A stretch of DNA of 57,645 bases from positions 43,529 to 101,173 of the forward strand of contig NW_014577970.1 in the NCBI RefSeq assembly GCF_000485595.1, read 5' to 3'. Positions 9,191-18,760 of this stretch are shown piece after piece (within the stretch, counting starts at the first letter, position 1; every line of letters begins with the position of its first letter). Under the pieces are notes generated by a model. That model worked only from the letters and a program-made list of their open reading frames with translations, did no database searches and was not told the DNA's origin. The position numbers and the translations under genes are program-made. The DNA comes from Priapulus caudatus. Lineage: Eukaryota > Priapulida > Priapulimorpha > Priapulimorphida > Priapulidae.

Positions 9191-10397
9191 CAACTGGCCA
9201 CGTCGTAACTGACCACAAAATTCATCCTAGAAGCCAAAACGTTACGAAATGCCAAGTTACAACGCTGGGCATTGACGCTATCTCAGTTCAACCTGACACT
9301 AGCATTCAAACCCGGATCCACGAACACGCAGGCAGACGCGCTCAGCCGTTTAATGCCTGAGGGACAACTTGCACTTTCACACGACGCCGCCACACAAACA
9401 GGACACACCCCATCACCACCACCACCACCATCTACCGTCGCACACATTCACGTCAGCCCAGTGACGCGGCACACCGCCGAGACCGCGGCCATCAACTTGC
9501 CAGCAGAGATTACAATGGACAGGTTTAGAGACATGCAAAACAACGATCCATTTCTGACACGCGTCAGGCAGGCGCTGACAGCAGACACATGCACCTTACG
9601 CGACGCGCGGGTTGTCGCCGACTATTATATGGATGACGGATTAGTGTTCCACGTCAGCGCGGACAAGCTTGAATGCGGGTTGCAATTAGAACTCCCACTC
9701 AGCCTAATTACCAAGGTTATGCCACTGTTTCACGACCATGCCTACTCGGGGCATTTAGGCTTTTCAAAAACCCTTTCAAGGATCCAACAACGCTATCATT
9801 GGCCGCGTATGTTCTCCGACGTGTACGAATATGTCAAGTCATGCGTAACCTGCGCAGCACGCAAAATGCAGAGAGTCCGCGCACCCATGCAGCACGCCCC
9901 CCCAAACCACACATGCTTGTCAAGCAGTAGCCATTGACATAATGGGGCCGTTATCGGTAACAAGTAGAGCTAACCGGTATTGTCTGACTTTCATTGACTT
10001 GTTTACGGCATGGCCGGAGGCATACGCGATCCCACTCCGCTCAGCCCAGGTCGTTACGGGATCATTGTCAACAAGTTCATTCCACGCCACGGCTGCCCAG
10101 AAATGTTCTTAACAGATAACGGCGACGAATTCTGCAACTCGCTAATGACACAATTAGGCAAAGAACTGGGAATCAAACACGTCAAAACAGCACCTTACCA
10201 CCCCGCTTCTAACGAGATAGTCGAACAGTTTCACAAGACACTTAATAACTTGCTTTCATGCTACATAAGTTCCGACCATTCATCATGGGACACGAAGCTG
10301 GGAGCCTTGTTGTTTGCATATAGAACCTCGGTACACGGGACTAGCGGGTATACACCCTTTCTTCTACATCATGGGAGGGAAGCGAGATTACCACTAG
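9191..10397 (+). pseudogene. pol: RNase H end and integrase core (flipped)
   Basis: The frame resumes at about 9230 and reads through the RNase H tail (LTLSQFNLTLAFKPGSTNTQADALSR), a linker, and the full HHCC zinc module (FHDHAYSGH, then CVTCAARK), which the minus-strand copies have lost in part. A frame shift in a C-run near 9898 ends this ORF. The DDE core follows in other frames: IDIMGP near 9940, LTDNGDEF near 10115 and the Glu in NEIVEQF near 10210. Homology stops at about 10397 in RLPL and switches to N-terminal RT sequence. The gene is broken. Confidence 0.85.
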
Positions 10398-10636
10398 CGA
10401 TTGCGGGACTTTTTGACGCAACATAGAACATCTTTTGCACACACGGACGAGGAACTCGGTTTCACAAATCTTTATGAAATGACAATAGAAACTGGAACCG
10501 CAAAGGCATTCAAAACAGCGCCCTACAGAATGGCAATACCGCAACAGAAAGAGGTCGAGCGACAGGTCAACCACTTACTCAAAATGGGGTTAATCGAGCC
10601 ATCCATCTCAGAGTGGAGCTCAGGGGTACTGCTGGT
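10398..10636 (+). pseudogene. pol: N-terminal RT segment (flipped)
   Basis: The segment encodes the RT start region: FLTQHRTSFAHTDEELGFT, then PYRMAIPQQKEVERQVNHLLKM, then EWSSGVLLV. In an intact pol this lies directly before the KKKTGEWRMCMDYRRLN stretch, which here begins at 8208. The left joint is in the ancestral CGGGACTTTTT region. The right joint falls just after VLLV. The order relative to the RT core is reversed while both read on the plus strand. Confidence 0.85.
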
Positions 10637-11731
10637 TGAGGCATTTCGCACGGGATTGTCGGGTAGTGTGTTGCCGTCGGGAAACGCACCGCGCCCGCTA
10701 GACCGCAACAGAAGGTAGGGGGGGTCAGATACGGTCGCACACGCTTCGTGTCGCGCCATGTTGTGATGTTCGGGTGGCAGGGCAAAAACTAATAGCTCTT
10801 GTTGACAGCGGCGCCGAATGTTCATTAATTCACGAGACGGTGTGGAGGGGGGGGAGGGTTACCTAATCACGTAAGAGAGGCTGCCACGCTCGACAACGAG
10901 CAGTGTCCGAAATTACAGTCAGTCACGGGTGAACAGCTGCGGGTAACACGAGTCGCTAAGTTACCGGTCACACTAGGTCGGGTAAAAACATCCCTCCGGT
11001 TTTGTGTCGTAGCAGCATTGCCAAAAGATATTATTTTAGGGGTAGACTTCCTTGCTGGGAATCGGGTGGGTATCGATTTTTCAAACTCAGTCTTAACCAT
11101 AGGGAATAGTATAGTGCCCATGTATGCAGAGGGGGGCCAAGGGAGGTCGGTACCTACGATGAAAGTAGCCTACGTACGACGCTACAGACATCTCGCGCCA
11201 GGCCAAACGGCATGGTGCGAATGTCAGATTAATGGGGTACTGTCCGCCGGGACACGAGTCCGACTCCAAGCGCGGCCGAAGGAAGGTTATCAGCGAAATA
11301 CGGGATTACAGATACTGACAAAAACACGCCGCGTACACACGAATGGCACGATTAGCTGCCTCCTTAGGAATACAACACGCAAACACATTAACCTGCATCA
11401 TAAAACCACGTTAACAATCGCACACGTGCGCGGCGACGGCACGCGACCCGGGCGGAAGGCAGCTCAGGGTATTACGCCACGCATCACTGCCTCAGCGACA
11501 CGCACGCACACGCCACGCATCACTGCCTCAGCGACACGCACGCACACGGCACGCAGCACGCAGCGCGACAGCTTACGGGGGGCGGCGGTAGAACAAAGCA
11601 GGCACCAAACGAGTCTTTGCAACAACATCAGACAGGCAGATCAATTACCAGGTCGAGCACTCGCCACACAAACAACAGTGGACTACGCCTCGTTAGTCGC
11701 CCATATCACGAACACGCGCCACAGGGAATCT
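10637..11731 (+). pseudogene. pol: Nucleocapsid end, protease and spacer segment (flipped)
   Basis: The segment starts inside the CCHC knuckle (HFA.. then PSGNAPRPLDRNRR, stop near 10718). It continues with a retropepsin-type aspartic protease: LIALVDSGAECSLIHE near 10786, where DSGA replaces the DTGA of the other copies, then ILGVDFLAGN near 11030. A protease-RT spacer follows, ending in DYASLVAHITN. Several frame shifts break the first half; bases 11018-11761 are open. A 44-bp unit (CGCATCACTGCCTCAGCGAC core) is tandemly duplicated near 11480-11550. The segment is cut at both ends by rearrangement joints. Confidence 0.8.
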
Positions 11732-11732
11732 C

Positions 11733-12290
11733 TGCCACAACGGAAACACAACCTTATCTGATTCGGCGGTCTCCCGTCGTAGCGATTGTCCTGCCTAGCC
11801 GGCGGCGGGCGTGTGTAATAGCCCGAGTCGTTAGCTGGCCTACGTGGTGGGTTAGTATTCTCCGGCCCGTGGCGGCGTGTCTGTGTTTGCGTTTGTGTGC
11901 GCGTGTTAGGCGGCATGTTTCGTTGTTTCTGCTCTTGTGTTGTGCATATGTTTTGCATGCTAGCTACCAAGTGCCTCATTTCGCCTACGCTGTGATGCAT
12001 GTCTCTAGCCGTTCGGCTGCTTCTAACTAGATCCACTTCCATAGGTTCCCCATAGTTATCATCCCTGTAGCGTTGCCCATAGTTATCATCCCTGTAGCCA
12101 TGTAGCCTGTAGGGCTGTTCCACGCTTTGTCGTGAATGTATTGTGCTATTCCTCGATCGTGCCGTCGTGATCGTATTCTGCTCTTCTTCGATCGCATCGT
12201 CAATATCCAGGTCGTACAAGATAAGTTCTGACTTATGTGCGTTTTAGCGGCGACATCATTGTTCGTAGGCATTTTCATACGCAATGCTCG
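11733..12290 (-). pseudogene. gag: gag C-terminal part with broken CCHC knuckle (original orientation)
   Basis: On the minus strand this reads an Arg/Gln-rich region with a duplicated YRDDNYG unit, PPNTRTQTQTQT, then RRPAND and NQIRLCFRCG, the first half of a CCHC knuckle (the intact form in the other copy is CFRCGIEGHFARDC). The knuckle is cut at 11733, and its second half lies on the opposite strand at 10637. Upstream of 12219 the gag frame continues with shifts to about 12290, where unrelated ORF4 sequence on the plus strand begins. It is one of the pieces that kept the ancestral orientation. Confidence 0.8.
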
Positions 12291-12296
12291 TATGAC

Positions 12297-12960
12297 GAAC
12301 CCTAGAGCTCATATTGGTCCAGGAAGGAACGTGCGGCCCGGAAAAATATCTCGAGTTGTTCGGTCGGTGCGGGGAGGCGATCAAACGCCTGACCCTGGCA
12401 CAATACGTACACATAGTCGGCTGGTTTTTGGACCAAGGCGTTGTGGGGCCAGCCATCTATCTGTCACGCGTGCCTGATTTCGAAAACCTGCCACAACCGC
12501 CCAGTCTGACGGGGGTGTTAAATTTTTTAAGGGGGGCAATTCCACTCCCGCCACCAGGGGTCGAATCAGACGACGCCTGGTGGATGATAAGCAGACATGA
12601 CGATTACGAAGAGTACATGCCGGAGGGTTTCGACCCATTTTCAAATTCACGGGGGGAATCTTTAATAGAAGTCTATTATGTCCACCTCAGGGCATACGAC
12701 CCAGACGACAGATACAACGACCCAGAAACGGTGCGGCGTCTCGAGGTGTTACACCAACGGATGCTGCGCTGTACTCTGGTACAGTTGAACCCATTACCGC
12801 AACCGGGACACCGGGCAGGTGGCTAGGTGGATCGTTATCGTTGCTGGGTATCAGGGTTTTGTCATTTAAGCTGGGAAAACTGCTCCTATTTTTTCCCCCA
12901 CAGGCTAACGGGTTCTGGCAGGAATAACGAAATAAACAAACAGGTATTTTTCCATTTTTA
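12297..12960 (+). pseudogene. ORF4 C-terminal fragment with downstream sequence
   Basis: Bases 12297-12826 match the C-terminal half of the protein at 4179-5132 (GPEKYLELFGRCGEAIKR, VGPAIYLSRVPDFENLPQPP, EGFDPFSNSRGESLIE). The frame extends about 25 residues beyond the stop of the other copy. Homology to its 3' flank continues to about 12960. The N-terminal half is missing and the piece abuts gag sequence. It belongs either to a second element on the plus strand or to a further inverted fragment. Function is unknown. Confidence 0.75.
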
Positions 12961-13077
12961 AAATTACAAGATAAAATGTATTTTATGTAAACTATGCCAG
13001 GTATGTAGTCGTGATAACTATGCTACGTCTAATTAGGTTTTTATCCGTAAGGCCGTACTTCGTAATAATAAATGAAT

Positions 13078-13185
13078 TATAATATATGAATATATATATA
13101 TGTTATATTATGTTATATTATATTATATATATATATATATATATTCATATATATATATATATATATATGAATATTATATGAATAA
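13078..13185. repeat. (TA)n-rich tract
   Basis: Long AT/TA runs with ATATTCATATAT interruptions form a self-complementary stretch. No gene is present. The adjacent 12961-13077 and 13186-13295 are AT-rich and hold nothing identifiable. Confidence 0.85.
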
Positions 13186-13295
13186 TAATAAATTCGTAAT
13201 AATATTGAATCAATATTGCACGTTCTTAACAAACTTAGATAAAGATTTATTTTTAGATGAATTAAGTGTTAAAATAATGCGTGCAAATATCGCAC

Positions 13296-13465
13296 CTGTG
13301 ACTAGTCCATAGCTGATTCCAAGTTGATAGGGTTTTGTTGCAAAGTAGCTGCTTATATAGCCTGCAGCAGAGAGAAGACCTCCCAAAATAATCGTAAGTC
13401 TACATCCATATCTGTTCAGCATTGCACTTGCTAGAGGACCCACAGGCAATAGAAAATCCAACAAT
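13296..13465 (-). CDS. Exon of a monocarboxylate-transporter-like gene (second exon)
   Basis: The minus strand encodes GPLASAMLNRYGCRLTIILG, then GLLSAAGYISSYFATKPYQL and YGLVTG. This matches the MCT (SLC16) pattern GPLASALVNRFGCR followed by transmembrane helices 2-3. The exon ends at 13296 with a splice donor (CACAG then GTGCG), at the point after the YGxxTG motif where MCT genes often have an intron. The 5' border is uncertain: an acceptor after CTCTAG would start the exon at ASAMLN, but the reading frame continues upstream through LLPVGPL. Further exons should lie at lower coordinates, where I find only retroelement sequence. Confidence 0.7.
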
Positions 13466-13791
13466 GACATATGCGAACACACACATAACGTTCTCATGCT
13501 AAACACGCCACTTTATTGAAAGAACAAACAGGATATTACCAACATCAGTCTTAAGTGAGCCTCTAACCTCAATAAATTGCAATCTAACCTCAGGTTAATT
13601 AACCTAAACACCATATGAGTCCTTTTATATAATAGATGAAAATTGTGAAAAAAATGTATGTATCTTATGAGTCGATTTATATATGCATCATGTAATTGAA
13701 TTTATGCATCTCATGAATTGATTCATGAATGCCAAATACTCTGTGCCATGAACCTTTATGGATTGTTGGCTGGTACTACCCTAGTTCACAC

Positions 13792-14014
13792 CTGCTGTCG
13801 ATATCGACATAATACCTCCTATGAACACTAGGCAAGTGTTTATAGCCCCGATCCACAGGGTAGTCGTGTGCGAAATCTCGAGATCATCTTTTAGAATGAC
13901 GAAGTAGACGCCGAATGAGAACGTCATCCCCATCACGATAAAGTTTGTGAGTAGAGCAGCGAGCAACACTGCTAATGCCCAGCCACCGTCTTGCCTGTAC
14001 ACCCCGGCCATCCT
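13792..14014 (-). CDS. First coding exon of a monocarboxylate-transporter-like gene
   Basis: ATG at 14011 opens MAGVYRQDGGWALAVLLAAL, followed by FSFGVYFVILKDDLEIS and TTLWIGAINTCLVF. The D(G)GWGW-like opening of helix 1 and the FGVFF/WI pattern are the N-terminal signature of MCT/SLC16 proteins, proton-linked carriers of the major facilitator superfamily in the plasma membrane. A splice acceptor (ACTGTAG) directly precedes the ATG. Donors are possible at 13791 (GTGTGA) and a little upstream (GTATTA). It is followed on the same strand by the second exon about 300 bp downstream. Only these two exons are seen, so the gene is either split by very long introns or truncated by the retroelements. 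Confidence 0.75.
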
Positions 14015-14689
14015 ACAGTCAGTACCCTAGAAAATCCTAATGTGAGATTCAATCACTATTCAGCGAGACAGCATTACACTGACGCATTCTGCCAAAATAA
14101 AAACAGAAAATGCACCAGGAAAAGGTTCAGCATCTACCTTCGAACATGAGCTCCTTACATAGTATTGAGGGTGAGTACTGCAGGAACGGAAATGGGTGGA
14201 GAATGGCTGGGATTACAGCGGGATAGTAATGCAGGGGAGTACTGCACAGGAATAAGACATTGCTATGGGAATCAGGAACATTAGTGCAAGGAGCAAACAG
14301 AAGCAATAGTCTACAGCTAGTTACTCTGACTAGTTACTAGAGTTTAAGACTGTGCTATATATTGATATGCAACTTAACAGTCACTTGCGGTGTATATGCC
14401 CTAAACGTGATTATACTTACAGACTATAGGTAAAAACTCAACTTCTTGGCGACATTCTGTGTCGCACTTTGCAAATGACCAAAATGCTGGAAGCGAGTAA
14501 AAACCACTGTTGATTGCGCATCACCTGGAAAATAGAATGCGAGTGAGTGTGACTCCCCAAACTAGTATACTACCGTAATTGCACTAGGGGTAGCCACGGC
14601 TGGATTTAGACAGGTGTTAAATTGCGTGAGACCCTGAAGACAGGACAGCGATGCAGTAGCTCGAAAAACACCAGAGTGAAATGAAACAA
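14015..14689. other. Non-coding region upstream of the transporter exon
   Basis: No ORF, RNA gene or clear repeat is visible. It would be 5' intron or 5' UTR of the minus-strand transporter gene. The sequence quality looks ordinary. Confidence 0.5.
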
Positions 14690-15150
14690 AGTCTTTATAT
14701 TTATTTATACAGTGGATAACTTTTATTTAGTATTATAAGTTATATTTTGTAATGATTATGCATTTAATATAGTCAGGGGGTATCTCAGCATAAATTTCTG
14801 CAACAAAGTTTATCAGTAGACCTGTCATTATAATTAGGAGAGCGCCCTATCTTGTAAGGAGCAGAACTCTAACGTGACCCAGCTCGTTCTTCCCATTGCC
14901 TCTCTTCTCCCTCACTCAGCCCAATTCTTCTTCTAACTCCATTTAGCTATCCCCATACCGCCTTTCCTCAGTCTCCAACCGCCCTCTCACGCTCTCTCAA
15001 AAAGCTATATTATGCCGTTTTCTTTACTGCACGCTTGAGCGGGTGCTGACGCATGCGCAATATCTCCCGAGAATAATAATATTTTATTAAACTTATGCAT
15101 TTTAAACGGAGAGAAGGTATTCTAACATAGATTAAAGGGACAGTAGCCTC
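14690..15150 (-). repeat. Dispersed repeat family A, minus-strand copy
   Basis: The reverse complement matches parts of 885-1730: GAGATATTGCGCATGCG, GAAAACGGCATAATATAGCT, a purine-rich GGGAGAAGAG stretch, and GGTCTACTGATAA followed by TTATGCTGAGATACCCCCTGA. This copy lacks the TTAGGG insert found in the other. It sits between the transporter exon and an N gap. Confidence 0.65.
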
Positions 15151-15248
15151 TAGGATTTTACTGCATACAACTGTACTTACTGTATAACAAATCGTCTATA
15201 CCCACATGTATTTGTCACCAGATACTTAATTAATTATTTACACATCAA

Positions 15249-15258
15249 NNNNNNNNNN
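15249..15258. other. Assembly gap (10 N)
   Basis: A run of ten unknown bases marks a join in the assembly. It falls inside integrase sequence: the copy to its right stops there, and the sequence to the left is unrelated. The join is therefore not proven to be genomic. Confidence 1.
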
Positions 15259-15963
15259 TGATATCGGGTCATCTGCGTACTGTACCCTGCGGGGGTGTAG
15301 AAGCACGTCTAATGGTAATCTCGCTTCTCTCCCATGATTTAGAAAATACGGTGTATAACCCGTAGTCCCGTGTACTGATGTGCGGTATGCAAACAACAAG
15401 GCTCCCAGCTTTGTGTCCCACGATGAATGATTGCGGTGAATGTAGCAGGAAATTAAATTGTTAAGTGTCCGATAAAAACGTTCGACTACCCCGTTGGAAG
15501 CGGGATGGTAAGGTGCTGTCTTAACGTGTTTGATCCCCAGTTCTTCTCCCAATTTAGTCATTAACGCGTTGCAGAATTCTTTGCCGTTATCTGTTAAGAA
15601 TATTTCTGGACAGCCGTGGCGTGGGATGAACTTATTGACAATGACTCCCGTAACGACCTGGGCTGTCTTGAGTGGAATCGCGTACGCCTCAGGCCACGCC
15701 GTAAACAAGTCGATAAAAGTCAGACAATACCGGTTAGCGCTACCTGTCACAGGTAATGGCCCCATTATGTCAATGGCCACGGCTTGACAAGCATGCGTGG
15801 TTTGGGGTGCGTGCTGCATGGGCGCGCGGATTCTCTGCATTTTGCGTGCCGCACAAATAACGCATGACTTGACGTATTCGTATACGTCGGAAAACATGCG
15901 CGGCCAGTGATAGCGTTGTTGAATTCTTGAAAGAGTTTTTGAAAAGCCTAAGTGCCCCGAGTA
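15259..15963 (-). pseudogene. pol: Integrase, copy 1, truncated at the gap
   Basis: The frame opened at ATG 15897 starts with the CC half of the zinc module (CVICAARK), then the catalytic core with Asp 43 (IDIMGP), Asp 103 (LTDNGKEF) and Glu 139 (NGVVERF), a DD35E spacing. It is cut in HPRRVQYADDP by the N gap, so the C-terminal GPY/F module is missing. Upstream, a deletion of about 95 bp at 15963 has removed the first His of the HHCC module and shifted the frame relative to the plus-strand copy at 9652-9747. It is nearly identical to 20887-21590. Confidence 0.88.
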
Positions 15964-17244
15964 AACACTAATCCCTCATCTATAAAATAGTCGGTAACCA
16001 ACCGCGCATCGCGTAAGGTGCACGTGTCTGTTGTCAACGCCTGCCTGACGCGTGAGAGAAATGGATCGTTATGCTGCATGTCCCTAAACCCGTCCATTGT
16101 AATGTCCGCTGGCAAGTTTATGGCCGCTTTCTCCGCGGTGTGCTGCGTCACTGGACTGACCTGAATGTGTGCGACGGTAGGTGGTGGGGCGTGTATTGTT
16201 TGTGTGGAGGCGTCGTGTGAAAGTGCAAGTTGTCCCTCAGGCATTAGTCTGCTGAGCGCGTTTGTCTGCGTGTTCGTGGATCCGGGTTTGTATGCCAGTG
16301 TCAGGTTGAACTGGGATAGCGTCAATGCGCAGCGTTGCAACTTGGCATTTCGTAACGTTTTGGCTTCTAGGAGAAATTTTAACGGCCGATGATCGGTAAC
16401 GACGTGACATTGCCCCCCGTATAGAAAGTGCTTGAGTCGTCCCACACTGTAGACAAGAGAATAACATTCCTTCTCAATTATGGGCCAACGTGTTTCTGTG
16501 TCAGTGAACTGCTTACTAATATACATAATGGCCCTTTCACGGCCCTGCTCATCTGTCTGCGTCAACACTGCGCCCAATGCATACCCAGAGGCATCACAAT
16601 ACAGTGTATACGGTCGACTCGGGTCTGCTAGCGCTAGAATACGTGGGTTAATGAGGGCTACCTTCAGTGCTCGAAACGTCTGGTCTGTTTCCTCAGTCCA
16701 CACAAAGGGTGTTCCCTTGTGGGTGAGTTGTGTGAGGGGTCTTGCTATCTTAGCATAATCTTTAACAAATTTTCTATAGTATCCTGTCAAACCGAGCCAT
16801 TGCCGAACGCCTTTCGCTGTTGTTGGGGCTGCTAATGCTTGAATGGCCTTTGTTTTTTCTGGGTTCGTTGCGATTCCGTCTGCGCTGATAATATAACCCA
16901 GATATTGAACTTTTTCACTAAGGAAGTTACATTTAGTTGCCTTAAACTTAAGATTTGCGTTTCGACAGCGGCGGAAAACTTCGTGCAAAATGTTGCATAT
17001 GTTCTTCGAAAGTGGCGCTGTATATCATTATGTCATCCAAATACGCGATCGCGTACTTATGTTGTAACCCTTCTAGTACTCGATTCATGACTCTCTGAAA
17101 CTGTCACGGACAACTGGCGACCCCAAACGGCATGACGCACCAGAGTCCATTTGTAGTTACAAAGGCGGACTTATGCTGATCTTTCTTTGCTAAAGGAATC
17201 TGGTGATAACCACTTCGGAGATCTAGACAGGTGAAAAATTTCGC
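15964..17244 (-). pseudogene. pol: RT core and RNase H, copy 1, with nonsense and frameshift
   Basis: Read from 17244 downward: LDLRSGYHQI, an in-frame TGA at 17104-17106 where the plus-strand copy has Gly, YLDD at about 17030-17043, and a one-base insertion near 16990. The open frame 16988-15948 then carries the thumb/connection region, RNase H (CDASGYALGAVLTQ, EKECYSLVY, VVTDHRP) and the linker. Without repair no complete RT can be made. The one-base insertion also occurs in copy 2 near 22620, so it predates their duplication. Confidence 0.88.
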
Positions 17245-18530
17245 TTACCCGAAGTTTTGCATCACGTCTTCGATTACGGGGAGAGGGAATGCGTCGGCTC
17301 GAATGACTGAATTCAATCGTCTATAATCCATACACATTCTCCACTCCCCTGTTTTCTTCTTAACTAGTAGTACCCCCGAGCTCCACTCTGAGATGGAGTG
17401 TCGAATTAGTCCCATTTTGAGTAAGTGCCTGACCTGTCGCTCTACTTCTTCCTGTTGGGGTATTGCCATTCTGTAAGGAGCTGTTTTAAATGGCTTCGCG
17501 GTTCCTGTTTCCATTGTAATTTCATATAGATCTGTAAAACCGAGTTCCTCGTCTGTGTGTGCAAAGGATGTTCTATGTTGCGTTAAAAAGTCCCGTAATT
17601 TTTCCCTGTGTTGTCTGTTTGTGACATGGGCGACTAACGAGGCGTAGTCGACTGTTGTTTGTGTTGTGAGTGCATTATTCGGTAATTGTTCAGCCTGCCG
17701 TACGTTGCTGCAAAGACCCGTTTTGTGCTTGATTTGTTGTATAGCCGCCCCCCGTGTCACTCCTGAGGCGGTGATGCGTCGCGTAGTACCCTGTGCTACC
17801 TCCCGTCTTGGTCGTGTGCCGTCGCCGCGCACGTGTGCTACCGTTAATGTGGTTTTATGATGCAGATTTATGTGTTTGCGTGTTGTATTCCTAAGGAGAC
17901 AGCTAATCGTGCCATTAGTGTTTATGCGACATGTTTTTGTCAGTATCTGTAACCCCGTGAACCGCTGATAACCTTCTCTCGGCCGCGCTTGGAGTTGGAC
18001 CCGTGTCCCGACGGACAATACCCCATTAATCTGACATTCGCACCATGCCGTTTGGCTTGGCGCAGGATGTCTGGAACGTTGCACGTAGGCTACTTTCATC
18101 GGAGGTACTGACCTCCCTTGTCCTTCTTTTTCATACATGGGTACTATACTATTCCCTATGGCTAACACTGAGTTTGAAAAATCTATACCCACCTGATTCC
18201 TAGCAAGGAAGTCCACCCCTGAAATGATATTTTTTGGCAATGTTGTTACCACACAGAACCGGAGGGACGTTTTTACCCGTCCCAGCGTGATCGGTAACTT
18301 AGCGACCCGTGTTACCCGCAGCTGTTCACCCGGGACAGACTGTAATTGCGGACACTCCTCGTTGTCGAGCGTGGCGGCTTCTCTTATGTGATTAGGTAAC
18401 CCCCTCCACGCCGTCTCGTGAATTAGGGAACATTCCGCGCCGGTATCAACAAGAGCTATTAGTTTTTGCCCCGCCACCCGAACATCGCAACATGGCGCGA
18501 CACGACGCGTGTGCGACCGTGTCTGACCCC
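17245..18530 (-). pseudogene. pol: Protease, spacer and N-terminal RT, copy 1
   Basis: An open frame of about 410 codons from about 18477 holds the retropepsin active site VDTGAECSLIHE (residues about 10-21) and IISGVDFLARNQVGIDF, then a basic protease-RT spacer. The RT N-terminal part follows (PYRMAIPQQEEVERQ, SSGVLLVKKKTGEWRM, FPLPVIEDVMQNFG). It ends at 17245 with TAA where other copies have Lys, so the RT core is cut off by a nonsense change. The frame differs from the gag knuckle frame upstream, as expected for gag-pro frameshifting. Its start is probably not a true start codon but the product of that frameshift. Confidence 0.88.
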
Positions 18531-18532
18531 CC

Positions 18533-18760
18533 TTACCTCCTGTTGCGGTCTAGCGGGCGCGGCGCGTTTCCCGACGGCAACACCACTCGACAATCACGTG
18601 CGAAATGCCCCTCTATGCCACAACGGAAACACAACCTTATCTGATTCGGCGGTCTTCCGTCGTAACGATTTGGCGGCCTAGCCAGTGGCGGACGTCTGTA
18701 ATAGTCCGATTCGTTAGCCGGTCTACGTGGTGTGTTAATATTCTGCGGCTCGTGGCGTCG
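18533..18760 (-). pseudogene. gag: Nucleocapsid end of gag, copy 1, with intact CCHC knuckle
   Basis: The last 75 or so codons of gag: an Arg/Pro-rich stretch, then CFRCGIEGHFARDC (C-x2-C-x4-H-x4-C zinc knuckle) and PSGNAPRPLDRNRR, stop at 18533. The gag N-terminus is missing. At about 18760 the frame passes directly into the env of copy 2 without a stop, creating an in-frame env-nucleocapsid fusion. The knuckle binds genomic RNA during packaging in this class of elements. The overlap with the protease frame just downstream is preserved. Confidence 0.85.

Noticed and set aside
5350-11731. An independent plus-strand Ty3/Gypsy element
   Set aside because: An intact plus-strand element would read protease, RT, integrase, env from left to right. 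Here the order is env, integrase, RT, protease, as expected for a minus-strand element with segments flipped in place.
12297-12960. ORF4 fragment as the missing N-terminal half of gag
   Set aside because: It lies where gag should continue, but it runs on the opposite strand, ends with a stop and the ORF4 3' flank, and differs from the gag start seen at 25374.
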